A stretch of 64,000 nucleotides of DNA from Triparma columacea (GCA_030267965.1 BRYA01000273.1:35819-99818), one strand, 5' to 3'. Positions 32,074 through 44,092 are shown, numbered from the stretch's first letter. Numbers and translations: made by a program. Notes: generated by a model from the letters alone, not told the origin.

Positions 32074-32974
32074 CGAGGGCTGGGAGATGGCGACGCTGTG
32101 GAGGGGACTAGAGTGGGGGGGGGGAACTGACAAAGGAGTGGGGGGCAGGGATTTAGGGGGTTTGTTGCGATTGTCGAGGCGAGCGCGACGAGGCCAAACA
32201 ACAAGTAAAGGAAGGGTGGGCTAGTGCTTTCAGGGGCTCTGTTCATCACCCTCCATTATTATATTCAAAACGAAGTCACCAAGTTGTCACAACGGTGCTA
32301 GTATATCTCCAAAAGTCGCGTAAACATTTGATGCTGAACCACATTCACCTCCCCCAATCTACTCTCCCGTCCCTCACCTTGCATCCCAGCTATTCCTCCT
32401 CCACTAGAAATCAAAGCGCAGCACCGTTCGCGCTCCTCGCTAGCCACGCGCAGTGCTGTAGCATGATACTGAATTACAGCGTCCAGTTGACGGATATGAG
32501 CGAACAAGGGATCCTGAGAGGGATTCATCAACGAGTACAGGGCTGCGAATGTGACCTAGACAATACAGGAGTGCAGGAAAAAGGGCGAGGCGGGAGAAAA
32601 GGCTTTATATGATTGTTGGGACGTCGGGTTGAACTTCGTAGCTGGATTTCTCGGGAAGTTGTGAGTTGATTTTTGGATATTTATTTCCCATATATATTTT
32701 GTTGTGTTGGGGGAACTTCAGTGATTCATATCGCAAATACAAATGGACGACGATGTCATGTGAGTGGTATCATCGGCGAAACATTAAGTGTTCGTTGACC
32801 ATACGAATCATGAAAAAATATAATCTCAAAGTTCCGCAACCCCGAAAATCCTCTCTAACCAATTTTAACCCCACCACTGACATCACTGCAACCAGAGGGC
32901 CCATCATCAAAATAGGGAGCATATTGCACCAGCGCTACCAACAGCAGAACTCTAATTATGAGGAAACAGCCACA
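32074..32974. other. Unresolved region upstream of the dsRBD gene
   Basis: About 900 bp between divergent genes. On the minus strand, 32528..32386 has an open segment (LFAHIRQLDAVIQYHATALR...) bounded by a TCGCAG acceptor and a GTGAGG donor, a plausible upstream exon of the dsRBD gene. A signal-peptide-like frame at 32249 is also open. I could not link either with confidence. The 32600-32970 part is AT-rich and seems non-coding. Confidence 0.4.
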
Positions 32975-33422
32975 ATGGCAGATGACCTCGAGTCGATGGA
33001 GACTGGTGCCACAGGAGGCGAAGAAAAGGCGTTGACGCCGTCCGAACAGGCTCAGTACTACGAGACGGACAACCGGGATAAGTTGGCGTTCCAGAACTAC
33101 CTCCGAAAACAGGCCGCCCTTAGGGAGGCCAAGGAGAGGTGAGTAGTGTAACAAGTAGTGTGTGTGAGAGAGCATGAAGGTTGACAAAGTGGATATAGCT
33201 GTCGATAGACCACGACATTAACAAATGCACTCGTTTCGCAGGGATAGGCATGATAGGGAGATGATAAGGATCGCATTGACACAGAATTTGAATCCTATGC
33301 ATTACGTGGTTGCCTGGCTTTGCTCTCTCTTCGGTATGCTGATATTTTTAGGCACCCTCGGGTTATTAGTATGGGGGATAATGTCATTGGGACCAAGGGA
33401 CATGGGCAAGGTCATAATCTAA
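32975..33422 (+). CDS. Small single-pass membrane protein
   Basis: Exons 32975..33138 and 33242..33422 (phase 2; acceptor TTTCGCAG) give 114 aa. The N-terminal half is acidic then helical (SEQAQYYETDNRDKLAFQNYLRKQ). The second exon holds NLNPMHYVVAWLCSLFGMLI and a following hydrophobic stretch, one or two membrane helices close to the C-terminus, ending DMGKVII. I do not recognise the family; the layout resembles a tail-anchored or small organelle-membrane protein. An open frame upstream of ATG 32975 is ignored because it lies in AT-rich sequence. Confidence 0.6.
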
Positions 33423-33508
33423 ACGAGATCATGTTTTGTTGTTGTCTGTTAATCTTCGTTATATTTTTGATGTCACGGTCGCTGTTGTTGCCCGCCTAGG
33501 CTATAACC

Positions 33509-34549
33509 CTAACAACAACTATTCCCTCTCTCCTTCCCTAAGTCTCTTCGAATCCCGAACTTGTCCAGTTTTCCGAGCTTCCTTTTCTCCTCCTTTCTCT
33601 TCATCTCAAGCTTAATTGTCTCCCCAACGGTCGGCTTCTTCTCCTCAGGATTTCTGGTGCTAACGTTGCTAAACGTCTGCTGCGCCTTCATCGCGAGCTC
33701 CCTGTCGGATTGAACTTCACCGAGGAGTTTCTAAAAGTGGGAAAGGAGTGAGTGTGGGCAGAAGGCGTAGGAGGTTAGAAAGGTGTGCTGTAGGTCTCTG
33801 TCATATTTTCTTTGTATATCTCTTCCTCCTCTGCTGTTAACACGCCCCCCTCACCCGAACCTTCCTCACCTGAAATGCGTAACCAACGCTACTATTGTCC
33901 TTCGCCGAGCTCTCTACGTACATGAGATTGTTGCTAGCAGCAAACTCGAAGGCGTCCGCGTGAGTGACCACCCTAAGGTCCTTCAAGTCTGTCTTATTTC
34001 CGACCAGCAGGATCTGCGCAGGTGAACGGGAAGGGAGAGAGGTGGCTCAGCTAAAAAGAAACGAGGATTTAAACTTAACAGGACTCTACTGCGCGGAGCT
34101 CGCAGAAGCAACTACTCACCTTAGCATCTGGACAAAAACGTCTGACCTCGTCGATCCAGAAGGGAAGATTGTGGAAAGACTTCGGGTAGGTCACATCGAA
34201 GGCCAATACTGCGCCGAGGGCACCGCGGTAGTAAGAAGCGGCGACGCTGCGGTAGCGCTCCTGACCGGCAGTGTCCCAGAGTTGGGACTTAATAATCTGA
34301 AAAGGGGGGTGAGTGGAGGAGACCAGAGACCGTAGGTTATGCTTCCTTCACCCTCACCTTCCCATTAACCGTCACAGTCTTGACGTTGAATTCAACCCCA
34401 ATGGTGCTCTTCAAATCAACCACGAAACTCTCGTGGCAAAATTGATTCACCATGGAGCTCTTTCCTACCCCACTATCTCCAACCACGACGAGCTTAAAAA
34501 TGTAATCGTATCTTGTTTTGGGAAGGAGTGCGGTGGCCGAAGAGCTCAA
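33509..34549 (-). CDS. Rab-family small GTPase
   Basis: Exons 34549..34358, 34296..34120, 34013..33870 and 33730..33509, all phase 0, give about 244 aa. G1 is GDSGVGKS, G3 WDTAGQE, G4 NKTD and G5 SSAK. YYRGALGAVLAFDVT and the C-terminal Cys-Cys (RGNSCC) are Rab hallmarks, the latter for double geranylgeranylation and membrane attachment. The C-terminal tail has an unusual Lys/Glu run (KLEMKRKEEKRKLGK). The frame upstream of the G1 box has no ATG before a stop: the natural start position is a TTG at 34549, so either a non-AUG start, an unseen 5' exon or a sequence error applies. The subfamily is not assigned. Confidence 0.85.
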
Positions 34550-34899
34550 GTGTGAGGGTTTGGAAAGTGACCCGATTGACTCTCCTCAAGCCTTTTCGGC
34601 CGGTCTCCTGGCAAAATTATAAGGCAACAACAATCGAACCCCAAAATCATTGACTTGATATTTCAACGCAATGTGCAAGCCTGGCTCCCAAAAACAACTA
34701 CCAGTACTGACCTCTCATCTTCAAACGCTTTGAACTCAGAAATGGGTGACGAAGTAGTCATTTTCTGCCCTCTCAAATATTTGCCACTTTTCCGACTTTT
34801 CCACTTCATTTCTTCATTTTTCCTCTCCCTTCTTCCCTCACTTTTCCACCTTTTCCTAGATCATACCAAACAAAACCGTCCGAATTACCCCCCCACTCC

Positions 34900-37800
34900 A
34901 TGATGACCTCACCCACGACAGTCACCCACAGTCTGCCTCCCCCAATATCACCGAAACTTGTTCCTCAGTGCGAAATTCCCCCTAGCAAAGTTGCCCCCGC
35001 CCCGAGTGATGTTGCCATTGCTAAATTGGAGTCCCCTGTAGCCTCCTCGGAACCAACACCTAGCGAATCCCATCTCTTAGAAGCAAATACACCGACGAAC
35101 ACGACAGATTTCTCGACAAGTCGTCAGATTCCCCTAAATTCTACCGGCGGGACGAAAGACCCAACCTCCCTCCAACCCACCAAAATGGATATCTTCCCTT
35201 CACCCCGCCCTCCATCGGCATCCAAAACCCCTGCATCTTCCCTCTTTCCCTCCCCCCTGGCCTCATCAACAGGATCGAGTCAGCCCCCTCCAGAAAAGGC
35301 TCCCAGGGCACCCTGCGTTGAGGGTGACGATGTTGATAAGTTGTTGACCTACCTAGAGAAGCTCACGGAGTCTTGTGACCGTCGTTCCGAGGCCCTCCAT
35401 CATAATACATCCATTGACGCCCCGATTAGCGAGAGTTCTCAGGGATCTTCCCAGGAATCGGGCTGTCCCCAGGAGAGCAAAGGTGAGGGACAGATTCATT
35501 CTCCCCCCTCCCCCTTCCCTCCTTCCTACTAACCCCCCCCCCCTTCCCCCCTTTCCACCTGCTCCAGCCATCCCTCAACCATCAAATCCCACCAATTGCC
35601 TCCTAACTCCGACTGAGATCACCCAGCTGGGCATTCGTGTGTCTTCCCTTCACTCCTACGACCTCACCAACTTCCTGAAGAGGCAGGAGAACTACCTCGA
35701 TAATGATGCGAGCTACCTCCTCCCCACCGACCACATCTCATCCGTCCTGGACAACCTGCACATCGCCGCCTCGTCAGGAATCTCTGTTGACCTGCCCAAT
35801 CTCGCACTAAACTTTTTCAACTACGACTCGATCGATTCGATAAATTCCGACCCCACATCCTTCAATGCCAACATGAACGAGTACGTGAGGTCTCAGTCCT
35901 TCAAAGCACAGTACCAGTGTTCACTTCGCTCCGTGACGGCGTCCAAGATCCTCCTGGACCTCATGAGCTTCAGGGGCGTCGAAAGGACGGCCGTTAGGGA
36001 GGAGGTTGTCGAGGATATTGTGCAGCTCTTCAAACAGGTCATGAACTCGCACGTTATCCCCTGCATCGACCCTACAACTTTCAAGATCAAAGTCACAAAG
36101 TCAACGACCCCTTCAGCTGCTGCAACATCCTCCATCCTGCACACCCCTCTCCCCCTCGTCCACTACCTCCAGCAGACTGTCCCAACAACCATAACCTTCC
36201 TAGAATCCTTCAATTCCTTCCTCAATCAAATCCCAATCTCGGACCCTCAGCTCCTCACCGTGACCCACACTATGCTTCAGACTCTCCACCTGATTCCTGC
36301 CACCGCGACCCCCAAGGCTACCAACCTTCTCCACTCCCTTCAGCTCGCGACCCTCGACATCCTCAGCACCGTCTTCCAGCTTTACCCTCGCCACCGAACC
36401 ATCATCCTGGAGGACCTTTTTTCAGTGATGCTCAAGCTCCCAAACAACAAGAAGACCCTCCGCACCTACCAGGTCGATACGTATGAGTTGACCAGCACGG
36501 CCGACGTGGATCCGGACGAGACGAGAGAGGAAGACGACGCCGCTGCCATATTCGAGGACGATGACAATGGGGCTACGTCCATCATCAACGTCGACTCTCA
36601 AACCTCCCACATCCAGATGGTCACAGCGGCCGTCCTGTTGATGGTCCAGTCTTGCGTGACAAACCCACAGGCGTCGACCTCGCTCTCAGGCATCCACCAC
36701 CCCACGGCCATGTCCGAATTCTTCGTCACACAGCTACTCAACCGAACCAGCAAGGTGAGATTGGACGATACTCAAAGCTTTTCGCGACAGTACTGTGTGG
36801 GGTCTCCACCTAATTCAGCTCGTTGCATCGCTTCGCTCGTCTCATCGCTCGTCTCATCGCTCGTCGCAGAAACAACTGGATTCGGGAAACCCCTTCAAGG
36901 TCGTCCTCCTCAACATCATCGATGACCTCCTCCTCACGCACATGCACCCGTCCTTCCCTGCATCTATCCTCCTCCTCAAGACCTTCTCCTCCACCATTGC
37001 CATGCACGCTTTCCATTACAACAGCAAGTCCTCCAGAACCATGGAGGCAACCTACCTGACGACCTGCTTTGAAATCCTTGGCAAGATCTCTGCCAACTTT
37101 TCTACTCACCTCTCGGCGCTTCGCAACTCAACTCTCCACCTTCCCATGACTGCCAACTTCCTCACCCCCGAGGAAGTTGATGGAGACAGAGAGGAGGACA
37201 CTTCGTGCATCTGCGGTCGCTCCCACATCACAAACACTTTCATGCTGGACTGCGACAGGTGCCACAAGTGGTTCCATGGGAGCTGCGTCAAGGTCAGGAA
37301 GGACGAAATTCCCGATACGTGGGTTTGCGACGAGGTGAGAATGTAGAATGGGCGGGGCACAGGCTCTACAGTTCCGAACACTAACACAACTCCTCCCCGT
37401 CCCCTCTCCCTCATTTCGCTGCTCCCCGCCGCAGTGCCAAATGCTCCTCTGTGCCAAGGAGCAGCAGAAGCTCACCTTCGACCTTTTCGAGGAGCTCTTT
37501 GGTGACGAGGGATCGTTCGATGAGTCTGCGCGCAGGGTTTCTATAACTCCCTCCTCCGGTAACAAGCTTATGTCCAAGGAGGAGAGTGGCCAACTGCAAA
37601 AGGAAAGGAGGGACCAAATGGAAAAAATCGTCTTCCGCCAGCTACTTCTCGACTACCTCTCAACCCGGGACAAGGACAACGACGAGATTTGCAGGAAATT
37701 CCAGATCGCAAAGTGGGTCGACGACCTTGAGGGAGATATCATGCCCCTCGAGGGGCTCGATGGCACGCCCCTCACCCCTGAAGACGCTTCTACCGGAAAC

Positions 37801-40800
37801 TCGGGCCGCCGCAGCAACAGGAACAAGAAATCAACTCAGAAGAAGAGGAAAAAGTTGGAGGAGGTGAGAATGAACAAAAAGTAAGACGATATGACGACGA
37901 GGATGCTCAACCCAACCATTCGCTCCCCGTCGCTCTGTGCAGTCCGGGAACAACCGCAAGATAGTCCTGCAGAACAAGATCACCCAACACCAAATCTCCC
38001 ACCTTCAGAACCAGTGGGAAAAGAGGAAGACCAACAAGAGTGACGAGAACGACACAATTCTCTCGCCCTACGCATCAATGAAGCTTCTCCAGACCGTGAA
38101 CGCTCAGACGGACGTCCTAGAAACCTTCCCCCGCCTTCTTGGGACCATTTTGAGGCTCATGGGAGACCCCCTTGTCGCACTTCGCAAGCCTGCCGTCAAA
38201 GCTCTGAACCAAATCATAAGTGCCGACCCAAGGATGATGTTCCACAGGGTTGTGAAGAAGGCCGTCGCCAAGTGTTTCGTCGACGATGCCATTTCAGTCA
38301 GGGAGGCCGCCGTCACCTTGGTTGGCAACTACGTTCTGCAGTCCCCCAAGGTTGCTTACACGTACCACGAAGCCCTCCTCAATCGCCTCGAAGACACTGG
38401 AGTATCCGTCCGCAAGGCCGTGGTGAAGATCTTCCGCGATGTTCTCCTCACTCAGCCCCTTTACCCTCAGCGCACGGAGACCTGTTGTGCCCTTGTAGGC
38501 CGCTTCAACGATCCGAAGGAGGAGGAGGCGATCCGTGACAGTATCTACGACATCTTCATGAATTTGTGGTTCTCCAAGTCTAGCAGCAAGAAAATTATGG
38601 CCACTACGACTACCGCTGCCGACTCTGACTCCGACGAAAAGACGCCCAATAAGAAAAACGGAACTACGTCTTCTTCCATGATTACCCCCAACGCGACTGG
38701 ATCTTCCGCCCCCGCAGCTTTCAGGAACGAGTTTTGTGCCTCCGCCCTTCAAATAATAGACGTAGTTTCCAAGATGAAGGACACCTCCTTCCTCGCCAAT
38801 CTCGTTAGAAACTTGCTCTTCTCTCTCGGGGAGGGCGAGAAAATTAGCAAGTTGGCCCAGAGGAAGAAGAGGAGGGTGGAGGCGGAGAGGACGTGCTCTC
38901 AGATTGTTGCCCAGTGCGCCGAAGAGTTGGTTTGCTGGGACGAGGAGGGCGAGGGAGGAGAAGGCAGAAAGAGCCTTATAGGGATCGTCAGTACACTCAA
39001 TGTATTCGCTGAGGCCGCACCAAACCTACTCTTGCCCCACCTCGACACAATTCTCCCTTACCTGAAGACGGACTCAAATGACAACATCAACCAGACGATT
39101 TGTACTCACCTTTGCAACATCCTCTCGTGCACGGCTTCCATCATGAGTAACGTTACCATAAAGCAAATAGCCACGTCCGACGTTGTGGAGGATTTACTCT
39201 TGATGGTCCTCAGGTGCGGTCCGGAGGGGGTGAGCGCCTCCGTGAAGGCCCTATCGTTTTTGGGCGCCCACGTCGGACTTGGCCAGCCCAGAAACATCAT
39301 CAAGGTGAAGCTCTTCAAGAAGTCGCGAGAGTTCTACTCCTACTTGATGCGCACGAAGGCCGTTACTGACGATCACAGCAAGCTCAAGGGTGCCGTCAGA
39401 AACAACATAATGAGAGCCCTCCAGATGCTTGGGTCGGTTTGCAAGTACAACACAGACATGTTCACGGGTTCGGACATCGCTCTCGTGTCTTCTTCTCCCA
39501 TGGAAGCAGAGGACCTTCGGTACGCGAATTTGTCCATCAATGCCTTCAATCTCTTTCGCATATTCTTGGACAAGGTCGACGATCCTACCAAGACTAGCTC
39601 CCTTCGCGCCATGTCCGGTGTCTTCATCGGAACGCCGAAGCTATTCCTACAAGCGGAGCAGCTTGGCCTCATTGACGAGGTCATGGGCCCGACTTCTTCT
39701 ACTGCCATGCAGCGTCAGGCACTCGAATGCTGGTGCGAAGTTCTTCTTTACCAGGAGAAGAGAGTGGAGGAGCTCAACTTGAAGGCCGCCGCCAAGATGA
39801 ACAACAAGTCGGAGGGCAACGGAGGCGTTGGGTCCCCCAACAAGTCGATTAGCCAGAAGGTCAGCGGGGACCAAGATTCCGACGCCTGCCTCGCTGGAGG
39901 CGTCCTCACGTGCAAGGCCGACGCGTTCTACGGCTTCTGCATGTCGACTGACATCGGCATCAGGAGAGCTACAGTGAAGCTAATAGGGAGGATGCTGAGA
40001 CAGGGGCTCATAAACCCCAACGATGCCATCCCCAACTTGCTCGCTTTGCAGGGAGACGTGGGAAGCGGGGGTGTTAGGGAGGAGGCATTAAGGTTGCTTG
40101 GAATCGAGGCCGAGAAGAGGCCTGAGATGCTTCGACAGAGGGTTAGGATGGGCATCGAGAGAGGGATGAAGCTCCAAAATCGCCTAGGGAAGAGCTTCAG
40201 CCCCGTGTTGAGGATGCCCGGGGGTGGCGTAGAGAGTGTCTTCGGAAGGGTTTACGTAGACAACATCAGGTCGGACAAGATGTTGAGGCAGAATTTGTTC
40301 AAGAGCCTCCTCGGGGTCTTTGTTGATGGAGAGGACGAAGCATCTGACTTTGTCCTGAACTACGTTGGAGCGACGTTGGCTCACCTTCCCTTCTTGAACC
40401 TGAACGAGGTCTTGAATATCATATATCAGGGAAGTGGAATCGTGGCTGTCGACGGGAATGCCGTCGTCGACAGTTTGAAAAAGGTTGTCAAGGCAATGGG
40501 CGTCGAGGGGGAAGACGAGGATGGGGACGATTGCGGGGAAATGGGGTGGGAGGAGATCGGCACGCTCTTCGCATTGGACTGGAAGGGTATGGAGGAACCG
40601 CTCGAGAAGCTCAAAGGTCTCTTGAGGAAGGCTGACGCGATTGTGGTTCTGCTTAGGCTCAAGTTCTTCCTCAAAAAGGTTTACGGGATCGCCGACAACA
40701 AGATCGACGAATACACGCCCATGGAGAAGGGAAGGCAGACGCCTCTCTCCCAGCCCGACGCGATGCCCGTGTTCGACGTTTTGAGCGCGACCAAGGACTA

Positions 40801-41356
40801 CAAGGGTCCCTTGAAGAGGAGAGGGGGAAACAAGTACTCAACAGGTGACGAGGAAGTCGACGAGCTCATTTGGAAGCTCGCAAACTTCAGGAGGCTCATG
40901 TGCCAGTACGAGGGAGATTTCGAGCTCACCAAGGCGGCAACAGTCGTTGTTCAGAAGGCCACTGCGGAGGAGGGCAAGGTCGTGGCCGAGAAGAAGAAAC
41001 CCAAGGGAAAGAAAAAGAAGAAGAAGAAGGTCGAAGAGGAGGACGATGACGAGATGCTCGAGGAGTTCGAGGATGAGGAGGAGCAGGGCATGGCCGATAG
41101 AGGATTGACCGAGGATGACTTCAATGACATCGATTTGGATGAGGACGACTTTGACGACGACGAGCCCCTCTTCATGAAGCTTCAGAAGAAGGCCGCAGCG
41201 GAAGCAAAGGCAGCAGCAGCAAAATCCAAATCGGGGGGGAAAAAAGGAAGCACAGGAAAGAAGAGAAGGGTGGCGGCTGTCAAGGTCGGAGACGACGACG
41301 ACGACGACTTTGTCACACCTAAGGTTACCAAGAGGAGGAGAAGATCCGTGAGGTGA
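34900..41356 (+). CDS. SCC2: Cohesin loader SCC2/NIPBL with internal PHD finger
   Basis: Exons 34900..35482, 35568..36754, 36870..37334, 37435..37863 and 37943..41356 join in frame to 2025 aa. SCC2 with SCC4 loads cohesin onto DNA and stimulates its ATPase. The N-terminus is disordered and Ser/Pro-rich. Residues about 300-700 have the ILDEIF-like stretch RTIILEDLFSVMLKLPNNKKTLRTYQ. A PHD finger (CICGRSHITNTFMLDCDRC, KWFHGSCV, TWVCDE-C) lies at about 701-756 and is completed across an intron. From about residue 940 HEAT repeats match NIPBL: VALRKPAVKALNQIISADP, VREAAVTLVGNYVL, VSVRKAVVKIFRDVLL. The C-terminus is acidic and Lys/Arg-rich. Plant SCC2 also has a PHD finger; animal NIPBL does not. 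Confidence 0.92.
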
Positions 41357-41446
41357 AAAGGGAAGTAGAGGGCGGGACGAGGAGGAATAGGGACGATATA
41401 GCAATAGCGAAGATATTATAGTTTGAAAAACGGCCAGTTTGGGTTA

Positions 41447-43141
41447 TTATCCCGCTACTTCATCTGCCGCCACAAGTTCACTTGAGGCACCAATGTCACA
41501 GTGCAAGAATGCACAGCTACGACCGCGAGGGCAACCTGACGGGGACAGATGGTAAACCATGCAGTGCTGACCATGCGAGGCGTTCCAAATTGCAAGCTGC
41601 TTCTCCTTTGTCAGCGCCATGAGAGAGGACACTGTCTTGAGGCTCGGGAGTTCCGCCCCGATGTTCAAGTAGTGGTCGAGGGGCTGAGGGGAGCGGCAGA
41701 AAGTCGAGTTTGCGTTAGTGTGCGACGAGTTTTGGCGATAGCTTTCGCCTTTTTTTCTGCCCGTTCTCACCTTCCCCTCTCGCTTCGCCTTCCGTTTCAT
41801 TCTATCCTCATAACGTTTCCTCTTGCCCTCCTCGTGCTTTTTCTTTTCTAGCGCCTCCTTAACCTTCGCAGCTTTTTCAGTGTCGAACTTAAAGAGGGAG
41901 GGGTCCTGCTGGTACTGTCTACACTTGAGGACGAGCGATCTAACTTCCTCCACTGTGATAGCATTGATGACGTCGTCGATCAGCTGGTACTCCGTTAGGG
42001 GCTCCTTGAGCATGCGGCGGGTGTGAAAAGCTACAGTTCTCATGGTGGCAGGGTGGTCCTCGAGCAGGTCGAGGTACTCGAGGGCGAGGTTGACCTTGTC
42101 AGACGCGAAGGCCTTCAGCTTACTTCGCTCGGCAGGGTCGGAGATCGCGTCAACGAACAGGGCAGGGTTGTTCAGTATTCCCTCCGCTGACATGACCCCG
42201 TCAGCCCCAGTCAGCTCAAGGTTCGCCTTGCAGTCATCGAACGTGATAATGTTTCCATTGGCAATGATGGGGAACATCGGGAATTTTTGTTTAATCACCT
42301 TAACCTGATCCAGCATTGCGGGGCCATCGCGCGCACCAGCACCAGTTCGCTCGAACGACGCCCTGTGGCGCGCATGTATGGCAACGAGGGACGCACCCGC
42401 ATCCTTCAACTGCGTCACGAGGGTTATTGTCTTTTCTACAGTGTCGAGGAGGCGGATCTTGACAAAGACTGGGATTGACACGGCCTTGACAGTCTCACTG
42501 ACGATAGAAAGGACCAACTCGCGGTCGACATCGTCGAGGAGGTACGAGCCATAGTGACCAACGTAGGCAACCCTTTGAGGGCAGCCGAGGTTAAGGTCGA
42601 TCGCATCACACCTGGACTCGACAAGCTTGGCAGCGGCAGCCATCTCATTCGGTTTGTTGGCAGAGAAATGTGCAACAAGGGGGCGGTCAGTGGCATTCGT
42701 CTGGAACTGCTCTTCTCTGTAAGCGTGCTCTGCAGGAAGGCAGAACCTAGCAGAGGAAATCATGGGAGTGTACGCGATTGTGGCACCGTACTTTCTGCAC
42801 AGGAGTCGAAAAGGGAGCTCGGACGCCCCGACCATGGGAGCAAGAATGTAGGATACATCGGGGAGGCACTTGGCAGATTTGTTCTTCTTTGATGGGGGTA
42901 GGGGGGTCTGTGGTGTAGACTGGGGCTCGAGACTTCGCTTTGCGTTACTCAACAGAGGGAGTGAATACACCCCATCGTTTAAGTCCACTAACCCTTCCTT
43001 TTCGAGCGCCTCCAACACCTCCTTGGCTTGGCCTTTCGTTAATGGTTCCGCCCCTCTCCCCAATTTCCGAACTAGCTTCTTCATTTTAGCTTGACCCTTC
43101 CTTTCTAGATACGATAATACAATTGCTTGCGCGGACTTCAT
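41447..43141 (-). CDS. DUS1: tRNA-dihydrouridine synthase, Dus1 type, with C-terminal CCCH finger
   Basis: The frame is open for 564 codons, but 41770..41684 (87 nt, GTGAGA...CCTCAG) looks like an in-frame intron, leaving exons 43141..41771 and 41683..41447 (534 aa). Dus enzymes reduce uridines in tRNA with FMN and NADPH. Residues 1-65 look like a winged helix (VLSYLERKGQ...LVDLNDGVYSL). The TIM barrel has YILAPMVGASELPFRLL, the catalytic Cys in DLNLGCPQ (about 186), VFVKIRLLD, VAIHARH and PIIANGNI, closest to Dus1 (tRNA positions 16/17). A zinc finger (C-x9-C-x5-C-x3-H, ending CAFLH) closes the protein. CCCH fingers are known from Dus3 but at the N-terminus. It starts 71 bp from the divergent gene at 43213. 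Confidence 0.9.
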   Translation of the reverse strand: MKSAQAIVLSYLERKGQAKMKKLVRKLGRGAEPLTKGQAKEVLEALEKEGLVDLNDGVYSLPLLSNAKRSLEPQSTPQTPLPPSKKNKSAKCLPDVSYILAPMVGASELPFRLLCRKYGATIAYTPMISSARFCLPAEHAYREEQFQTNATDRPLVAHFSANKPNEMAAAAKLVESRCDAIDLNLGCPQRVAYVGHYGSYLLDDVDRELVLSIVSETVKAVSIPVFVKIRLLDTVEKTITLVTQLKDAGASLVAIHARHRASFERTGAGARDGPAMLDQVKVIKQKFPMFPIIANGNIITFDDCKANLELTGADGVMSAEGILNNPALFVDAISDPAERSKLKAFASDKVNLALEYLDLLEDHPATMRTVAFHTRRMLKEPLTEYQLIDDVINAITVEEVRSLVLKCRQYQQDPSLFKFDTEKAAKVKEALEKKKHEEGKRKRYEDRMKRKAKREGKVRTGRKKGESYRQNSSHTNANSTFCRSPQPLDHYLNIGAELPSLKTVSSLMALTKEKQLAIWNASHGQHCMVYHLSPSGCPRGRSCAFLHCDIGASSELVAADEVAG

Positions 43142-43212
43142 ACCCCGAAAAGCACTGGGACGAATAGGTGATGGGATACAGCTGCTGAGGATTTTTTGCT
43201 ATTTTCTCCAGG

Positions 43213-43959
43213 ATGAGGCTCTCGTGCCTTATGGCTGCAATGGTCGGTTTGACTACATCATTTGTGTTACCGGGGGCACAATTGCCGTCTTTTTCCAAAA
43301 CAAAAACGAATTACAACCTTTATGGAGAAAAAGGAGAAGGGGAGGATTCCTCGCTGACTCCCAATGTTATCAAGAGCACTCTGGACTTCGCAGGTCTCGC
43401 GGAGGATGACGGAGAGAGCTCAATATACATGGGTTTCCTCCGTCGCAAGTCGAGCGAGGTCAACCCTAGGGCGATGGCGATGAATACAGTGGAGGAGAAA
43501 CTCATCAACCTTCCCTCGGATGAGCGGCTGAGGCGCTTCGTCGCTGGCGACATCGCCATAATATCAGTCCTTGTCTTCTTCGCACTCTCATCTCCTCCCA
43601 CCTTGCTTTCTCCTATAATCTCCCTTCCTTTCCTTTATCTTTCCCTAGGGTATGTGTTGAGTGGGAAGGAAGGTTTGTGAAACATTGCCCAGTCCGGCGT
43701 CGTCGATCTCGGCGGGGACCGCGGTATGGTCTCCTTAATAGATTCCGGCCGGGCCGAGCTAGCTCAAAAAATCCAGTCCAAGGTGAACGACTTCAACCTC
43801 AAGAATTTAAAGTACGCTGCCATCTGCTCTATCGCTATCTCCGCTTTGCATGCGCTCCGCTTTTATGGCGGCGTCCTAGCCGACGTTAGCGTGACCGTCC
43901 CATTGATTGCGGGCTACGCTTATTGGAGTCAGGCGGAGAAGGAGAGGCAGCAGTTGTGA
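43213..43959 (+). CDS. Plastid-targeted membrane protein with in-frame TGA
   Basis: From ATG 43213 a signal peptide (MRLSCLMAAMVGLTTSF) with an SF junction suggests plastid targeting. A soluble stretch with LPSDERLRRFVAGD leads into hydrophobic segments (IAIISVLVFFALSS and following). At 43678 the frame meets TGA, yet the same frame continues without interruption (NIAQSGVVDLGGDRGMVSLIDSG...) through further membrane segments to TGA 43957-43959. Possible explanations are a short in-frame intron (for example 43654-43692, 39 nt), selenocysteine, a mutation or a sequence error. No usual GTGAG donor is present in the right phase. The family is unknown to me. Confidence 0.55.
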
Positions 43960-44092
43960 GGGTTATTTTCGAGTTGAGGGGGCTGCAATGACGAATGCAC
44001 ACTAAGTGCTTCCGACGAGTCCCGACGCACGGAAAAACAGCAACAGTGAAATAATGTGTTACATATTCTACCGAAAGCTCTATCTATCTATA

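Noticed and set aside
31938..32249. Secreted protein with signal peptide on the minus strand
   Set aside because: The frame conflicts with the His/Tyr/Pro-rich frame that splices in phase to the dsRBD exons; the hydrophobic part resembles intron sequence.
43960..44090. SECIS element for the TGA at 43678
   Set aside because: An ATGA and a nearby AA are present but the helix between them and the GA side does not pair; only a 7-bp hairpin forms.
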